This document shows, piece by piece, positions 60,618-64,000 of a DNA stretch of 64,000 nucleotides. Position 1 is the first letter of the stretch, and each line of letters begins with the position of its first letter. The notes beneath the pieces are model-generated. The model saw only the letters and a list, made by a program, of their open reading frames with translations. It searched no databases and had not been told where the DNA came from. Where the stretch lies: positions 1-64,000 of the IMG/VR virus record IMGVR_UViG_3300017963_000244. One strand, 5' to 3'. The position numbers and the translations under genes were made by a program. Source of the DNA: a virus.

Positions 60618-63215
60618 GTGACCCCTGAACAACTCGAACAGGTTCTTGCGGCGTTTGCGTCCGACGACGCGGCCGCCGTGATTGCGAAATGCACAGGTGT
60701 GCCACGGGGTCACGTCTACAAGCTCTGGAAAGAACAGTTCGGACCGCGAGCTCTTCGGGATCGGGGCAACCGACTTCGCGGCCTGGCGAAGAGTCGTTCG
60801 GGAAACTCGGCCAGAACTGAGGTTCGCGACGCCGCCATCGCTGCCTTCGAAGAGGGGGAGGCGATGAAGGCCGTCGCGCTCCGGTTGGGGGTTCACTACA
60901 CGCAGATTCGTGAGTGGTGGGTTGAGGTTTACGGGGTGGAGACGGTGGCCGAGCGGGGCCGTGCCCTTCAGAGGACTCGAACTCGTGCTAACCATGAGAG
61001 GCTCAGGGGAAAAGCGCGAAAGGTCCGCGTTATCTCGGTACCTTGTGACGCGTGCGGTCGGGATCTTGAGGTTTCTACCATCTCGGCGGCTAAAAGTTCG
61101 CGAATCGTGTGTTCCTCCTGCGAGCAGTCGGAACGAGGGGCCGACACCGCGTGTCCCGTCTGTGGTCGACTCTGCGTCGGGAAAAGGGGACTCGCGAGCC
61201 ACTTAGGGAGCGCCAAAGATGAGGTCCATCGCGAGTATCTTCGGCACCAGGAAGAAGAGCGTCTTGGAGAGGAGGGTCACGGGCACGTGGTGTGCCTTGA
61301 GTGCGGCCATCGTGCTCGGAATCTGTGGAAGCATCTTGAGGCGGAACACGAGATGACACCCTCCGAGTATGTCGGAAAGTGGCCGGGTGCGTGCTGGCGT
61401 ACCGAGGCGGCAGAACGAGCACGAGTGCGACGGTCCTCTGAGGCACGTTCGGCCAGCGGCTTTGGAAAGGGGACGCGGAAGATCGTGGCATGTCCCCAGT
61501 GTTCAACGGAGGTCGAGGTCTCTCGTTTTGCGGGGCCGCTTCACGATCTACGCTGTGACGAGTGCAGGGCAGAGGACGAACTGAAGACATGGTGTGGGAA
61601 GAGCGAACCCGAGGACTACGTCTCCTGTCGAGAGTGTGGATTTCGGGCAGAATTTCTCATCTCTCATGTCCGATCCGCACACGACCTTGCAGAGTACGTG
61701 ACTCGTCATCCGGATGCGCCGTTCACGGCGTGTCGGGCTGGTCAGCGGAAATCACCGAGTACGAAGCTCGTGCTAACGAAGGAGCAGCTGGTGCCCTTCA
61801 TGGATGAGGGGCGCGTTGTCGCGGCCGCCGCGGCGAGGGCCTTCGGGTGCGCGCAGTTTCAAATTCGTCGGGCGTGCAACGAGCTGGGGCTGCAAACCCG
61901 ACGGCGGCTCGCCTGGCAGAAAGCGGTCCTGGATCGTGCCGCGTCGTATCTGGGCGTCGGCTACAAGTCGGAGTGGACCGATTCAAGGATCGTCAACGAG
62001 GCAACCGGCCGGAAGCTTCACTACGATGGCTTCTTTCCTTCCCGGAACTTGATCATCGAGGCTCACGGGGACCAGCATTTCTTCTTCATCGAAGCGTGGC
62101 ACCGCACCTACGAGGAGTTCGAACGCCTGCGCGAGTTGGATCGCTTCAAGCTCAGGCGCGCTCAGGAGCTCGGGTTTGCCGTGAAGGTCGTCCGGTACGG
62201 GGACGCGATTCACGAGAGAGGCTTCTGGAGACGGCTCCTGGAGGACGACCGGGCGCTGTGGGCCAACAAGTCGGAGAGCGAGCGCCGGGACGACGTGGAG
62301 AGGGTGCTGCGGGAACTGAGGGTCTCGGGATTCCCCGACATCCTTCCCTCCCCGAAGACACGCGCCGAATTCACGAAACTCCAGAGACAGACGATCTATC
62401 TGGACTCGTCGGGAACGATCCGTCCACAGACGACGCGAGGCACGACGGCGTGTGCCTCTTTTTTTCCGAACAGGTACCGGGCCCGTTACAAGGGGGCGCC
62501 GAGCGTGCTGGAGGCGTGGGACGACGACGACAGGTTGCGCAGGGCAGTTCGGGTACAGATGGAGGCGGGACATCCCACCACCCCTCACCGTGTGCTGCGG
62601 GCCCTCCAGATGATCTGTCGAACGCCCTCCGTGTTTCGTCCCGGAGTCGCCAAATACGTCTGTCAGACCTACTGTCGCGAGGGGGGGACCGTCTGGGATC
62701 CGTGTGCCGGCTACGGGGGGCGTCTTTTCGGCGCGATGGCAACGCACGTGGGGGCCTACCTGGGCACGGACGTCGAGCCCGAGATCGTCGAGGGAAATCG
62801 GAGATTGGCGCAGGAGATCGGCGTCTCCGATCGATGTCAAGTGGTTCAGGCGGCGGCCGAAGAGTTCGATCCCGAGTCCCCCCTCGATTTGGTATTCACG
62901 TCTCCACCGTACTACGACCTTGAAAGCTACGGGTCGCGGTCCGATGCTCGGGCCTACTCCGACGTGGGCGAGTGGCTTGAGCGTTTCCTGGTGCCCGTGA
63001 TCAACAAGGGCGCCGAGCATCTCAGGTCCGGCGCCTACTTGATCCTGAATCTTCCGGCCAAACCCCGCGCCGGCGTCGTCCTTGCCGACGAGGCCGTCAA
63101 GATCGCCGTACGAGCTGGTCTCGGGGTTCAGCCCGTCGTTTTCATGCCCGTCAGGCGCCTTCGGACCTCTCGATCTGCATGGAAGGACCCGCTAGTCGTT
63201 TTTCGCAAGCCGTAG
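60618..63215 (+). CDS. Homing-endonuclease-like protein fused to a DNA methyltransferase (865 aa)
   Basis: Residues 1-110 carry helix-turn-helix-like segments (AVIAKCTGVPRGHVYKLWKE, KAVALRLGVHYTQIREWW). Next come zinc modules, including two of the same type as the endonuclease at 26070: CLECG...HLEAEH...PSEYVGKWPGA (about 226-265) and CRECG...HVRSAH...EYVTRHPDA (about 337-370). A nuclease-like domain at about 460-535 has KLHYDGFFPSRNLIIEAHGD. The C-terminal part (about 600-865) is a methyltransferase: motif I VWDPCAGYGGRLFGAM near 694 and catalytic TSPPYYD near 761, the SPPY form of amino-methyltransferases (N4-cytosine or N6-adenine). GTG start behind a hairpin. Codon use appears less GC-rich than the sheath gene. 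Role inferred: self-protecting mobile endonuclease or a restriction-modification-like fusion. Confidence 0.78.
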   Translation: MTPEQLEQVLAAFASDDAAAVIAKCTGVPRGHVYKLWKEQFGPRALRDRGNRLRGLAKSRSGNSARTEVRDAAIAAFEEGEAMKAVALRLGVHYTQIREWWVEVYGVETVAERGRALQRTRTRANHERLRGKARKVRVISVPCDACGRDLEVSTISAAKSSRIVCSSCEQSERGADTACPVCGRLCVGKRGLASHLGSAKDEVHREYLRHQEEERLGEEGHGHVVCLECGHRARNLWKHLEAEHEMTPSEYVGKWPGACWRTEAAERARVRRSSEARSASGFGKGTRKIVACPQCSTEVEVSRFAGPLHDLRCDECRAEDELKTWCGKSEPEDYVSCRECGFRAEFLISHVRSAHDLAEYVTRHPDAPFTACRAGQRKSPSTKLVLTKEQLVPFMDEGRVVAAAAARAFGCAQFQIRRACNELGLQTRRRLAWQKAVLDRAASYLGVGYKSEWTDSRIVNEATGRKLHYDGFFPSRNLIIEAHGDQHFFFIEAWHRTYEEFERLRELDRFKLRRAQELGFAVKVVRYGDAIHERGFWRRLLEDDRALWANKSESERRDDVERVLRELRVSGFPDILPSPKTRAEFTKLQRQTIYLDSSGTIRPQTTRGTTACASFFPNRYRARYKGAPSVLEAWDDDDRLRRAVRVQMEAGHPTTPHRVLRALQMICRTPSVFRPGVAKYVCQTYCREGGTVWDPCAGYGGRLFGAMATHVGAYLGTDVEPEIVEGNRRLAQEIGVSDRCQVVQAAAEEFDPESPLDLVFTSPPYYDLESYGSRSDARAYSDVGEWLERFLVPVINKGAEHLRSGAYLILNLPAKPRAGVVLADEAVKIAVRAGLGVQPVVFMPVRRLRTSRSAWKDPLVVFRKP

Positions 63216-63232
63216 ATCTCTCCGCTTTTCCC

Positions 63233-63250
63233 CCTATCGGGCCCCCTCGG
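63233..63250 (+). promoter_or_regulatory. Candidate promoter motif CCTATCGGGCCCCCTCGG
   Basis: It lies 19 bp before the ATG at 63269 and 18 bp after the previous stop. Near-identical to 50393. A TCAGGAGGG ribosome site follows. Confidence 0.45.
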
Positions 63251-63268
63251 CATCAGGAGGGCACTGTC

Positions 63269-63664
63269 ATGCGGGACGACCTGTACGCGGGCTGGCATCT
63301 GCTCTTCGATGCCTTCGTAGACCCCGAGCACGCCGAGCGTCTGGACGACGCCGAGTTTCTTGAACGGTTATTCCGAGATCTCGTGGAAGTGCTCGACATG
63401 GAGATCCTCGGGGAACCGGCGTTCAAGAAGATTCCCTGCGATCCCTCCAGGCTGGACACGGAGCATGACGAGGGCGGCGTGACGGGTACCGTCATCGTCA
63501 CCACGAGCCACCTGAGCATCCACACGTGGCCCCTGCGGAAACGCTTCTGCCTCGACGTGTTCTCGTGCAAGCAGTTCGATCACCTCGCGGTCGAGAGGCT
63601 CGTGAGGGCACGCCTCCGCGTCGAGAGGCGGTCGAGTCGCTGGATCCCACGGACGTGGCCGTGA
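63269..63664 (+). CDS. speD: S-adenosylmethionine decarboxylase-like proenzyme (131 aa)
   Basis: Length and motifs fit the small prokaryotic SpeD/SpeH class, which self-cleaves at a Ser to form a pyruvoyl cofactor. TSHLSIHTWP at residues 79-88 matches the (E)SHxSIHTWP cleavage motif, with Ser80, the catalytic His and FCLDVFSC containing the catalytic Cys. The residue before Ser80 is Thr, not the usual Glu. The normal product is decarboxylated AdoMet for spermidine synthesis, but some relatives have become ornithine or arginine decarboxylases, so the substrate is uncertain. Start at ATG 63269 with TCAGGAGGG upstream; a candidate promoter lies just before it. Likely an auxiliary metabolic gene. 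It overlaps the next gene by 4 bp (GTGA). Confidence 0.82.
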   Translation: MRDDLYAGWHLLFDAFVDPEHAERLDDAEFLERLFRDLVEVLDMEILGEPAFKKIPCDPSRLDTEHDEGGVTGTVIVTTSHLSIHTWPLRKRFCLDVFSCKQFDHLAVERLVRARLRVERRSSRWIPRTWP

Positions 63665-63867
63665 GCGATTTTCACGAACGGCTCTCCGAATTCATGAACG
63701 TGTCGCCGACCGAGCTCGCGCGTCGGCTCAGAAGAGAGGATGACCCCGAGAAGCGCCGAGCGATGCGCCGGGCCCTCGAGGCATGGCGGCTGACGGAGGG
63801 GAATCCCCTGACCCGGAGTGCCTCGCGCGTCGCCCGCACGTGGCTGGCTTCGTTTCTACGTTTATAG
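63661..63867 (+). CDS. Small helical protein of unknown function (68 aa)
   Basis: GTG start overlaps the AdoMet decarboxylase stop (GTGA). All-helical and charged: FHERLSEFMNVSPTELARRL, EKRRAMRRALEAWRL, ASRVARTWLASFL. The segment MNVSPTELARRLRR resembles a helix-turn-helix, but too little is present to call DNA binding. The C-terminal TAG falls inside the CGTTTATAGG element. Confidence 0.45.
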   Translation: MSDFHERLSEFMNVSPTELARRLRREDDPEKRRAMRRALEAWRLTEGNPLTRSASRVARTWLASFLRL

Positions 63868-63890
63868 GCGGTCGATCTACAGGAGGGGAC
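63859..63890 (+). promoter_or_regulatory. Candidate promoter element CGTTTATAGG-N10-ACAGGAGGGGAC
   Basis: Same composite and spacing as 21888-21919. It overlaps the stop codon of the upstream small gene and lies 53 bp before the ATG at 63943. A perfect GGGGAC/GTCCCC hairpin plus ATTTTG follows (63885-63907). Confidence 0.5.
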
Positions 63891-63907
63891 CGTCCTGTCC
63901 CCATTTT
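63885..63907 (+). terminator. Short hairpin followed by TTTT
   Basis: GGGGAC (63885-63890) and GTCCCC (63897-63902) form a 6-bp stem, then ATTTT. It lies between a candidate promoter and the next start, so it may be a leader hairpin rather than a terminator. Confidence 0.35.
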
Positions 63908-63942
63908 GAGCGGTGTAAGCCGCCTGACGAGAGGAAGGCAAC

Positions 63943-64000
63943 ATGGCTAACAAAGACCTCGCCCCCGCGAACGGCGTACAGGGCTCGAGCTACATCTACG
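63943..64000 (+). CDS. Start of a gene cut by the window end
   Basis: ATG at 63943 has a GAGGAAGG site. The visible start is MANKDLAPANGVQGSSYIY. A structural gene (for example tail tube) would be expected soon after a sheath gene, but too little is visible to identify it. Confidence 0.5.
   Translation, partial: MANKDLAPANGVQGSSYIY

Overview
The window is about 64 kb of GC-rich DNA that reads as the virion-structure region of a large tailed phage with a contractile tail (myovirus type, Caudoviricetes). Evidence: a tail-sheath protein with a recognisable C-terminal sheath domain, long runs of tail-fibre or appendage-like proteins, densely packed and mostly co-directional genes with 4-11 bp overlaps, phage-type selfish genes (homing endonucleases, two inteins), and auxiliary genes (AdoMet decarboxylase-like, PAPS-reductase-like, sulfotransferase-like). 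Shine-Dalgarno sites precede many starts, and GTG/TTG starts are common. No portal, terminase, major capsid, polymerase, integrase, tRNA or CRISPR array is visible, so the window is only part of a bigger genome. The host cannot be named from sequence alone.

Layout. 1-0.64 kb: sulfotransferase-like gene on the minus strand. 0.7-12 kb: a RelA/SpoT-fold protein and two giant paralogous multidomain proteins (2044 and 1221 aa) with SH3/KOW-like repeats, ADP-ribosyltransferase-like domains and, in the first, a HipA-like kinase domain. They look like polyvalent proteins carried in the particle. 12-13.6 kb: two small GIY-YIG-type genes and a secreted HExxH protein. 13.6-20.4 kb: three proteins of unknown function, then a 1313-aa protein with five more SH3/KOW-like repeats, a ParB-like domain and a SWIM zinc finger, and an FmdB-like zinc ribbon. 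20.3-24.4 kb: two families of tandemly duplicated structural proteins. 24.5-27.6 kb: small structural genes and a 'fractured' structural gene whose two halves are encoded separately, each with half of a split intein, with a Vsr-like homing endonuclease gene between them. 27.7-30 kb: a free-standing homing endonuclease with about 15 short repeats. 30-42.6 kb: tail-fibre or appendage cluster. 42.7-44.3 kb: small winged-helix-like, membrane and lipoprotein genes (spanin-like pair). 44.3-52.7 kb: a zinc-ribbon structural protein interrupted by a LAGLIDADG intein, neck/tail-completion-like proteins, an actin/Hsp70-fold ATPase and a PAPS-reductase-like protein. 53.1-60.6 kb: an unusually large (2482 aa) tail sheath carrying long tandem-repeat insertions. 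60.6-63.2 kb: a protein fusing homing-endonuclease modules to a DNA methyltransferase. 63.3-64 kb: AdoMet decarboxylase-like gene, a small gene, and the start of another gene.

Working together: most genes build the tail, neck and appendages. The giant repeat proteins probably enter the host with the DNA and could modify host proteins or nucleotides; this is inferred from their domains. Intergenic gaps repeatedly hold a CCTATCGG / TTTATAGG-type motif that is a candidate phage promoter. Intein and endonuclease genes lie in or beside conserved structural genes, as expected of homing elements.
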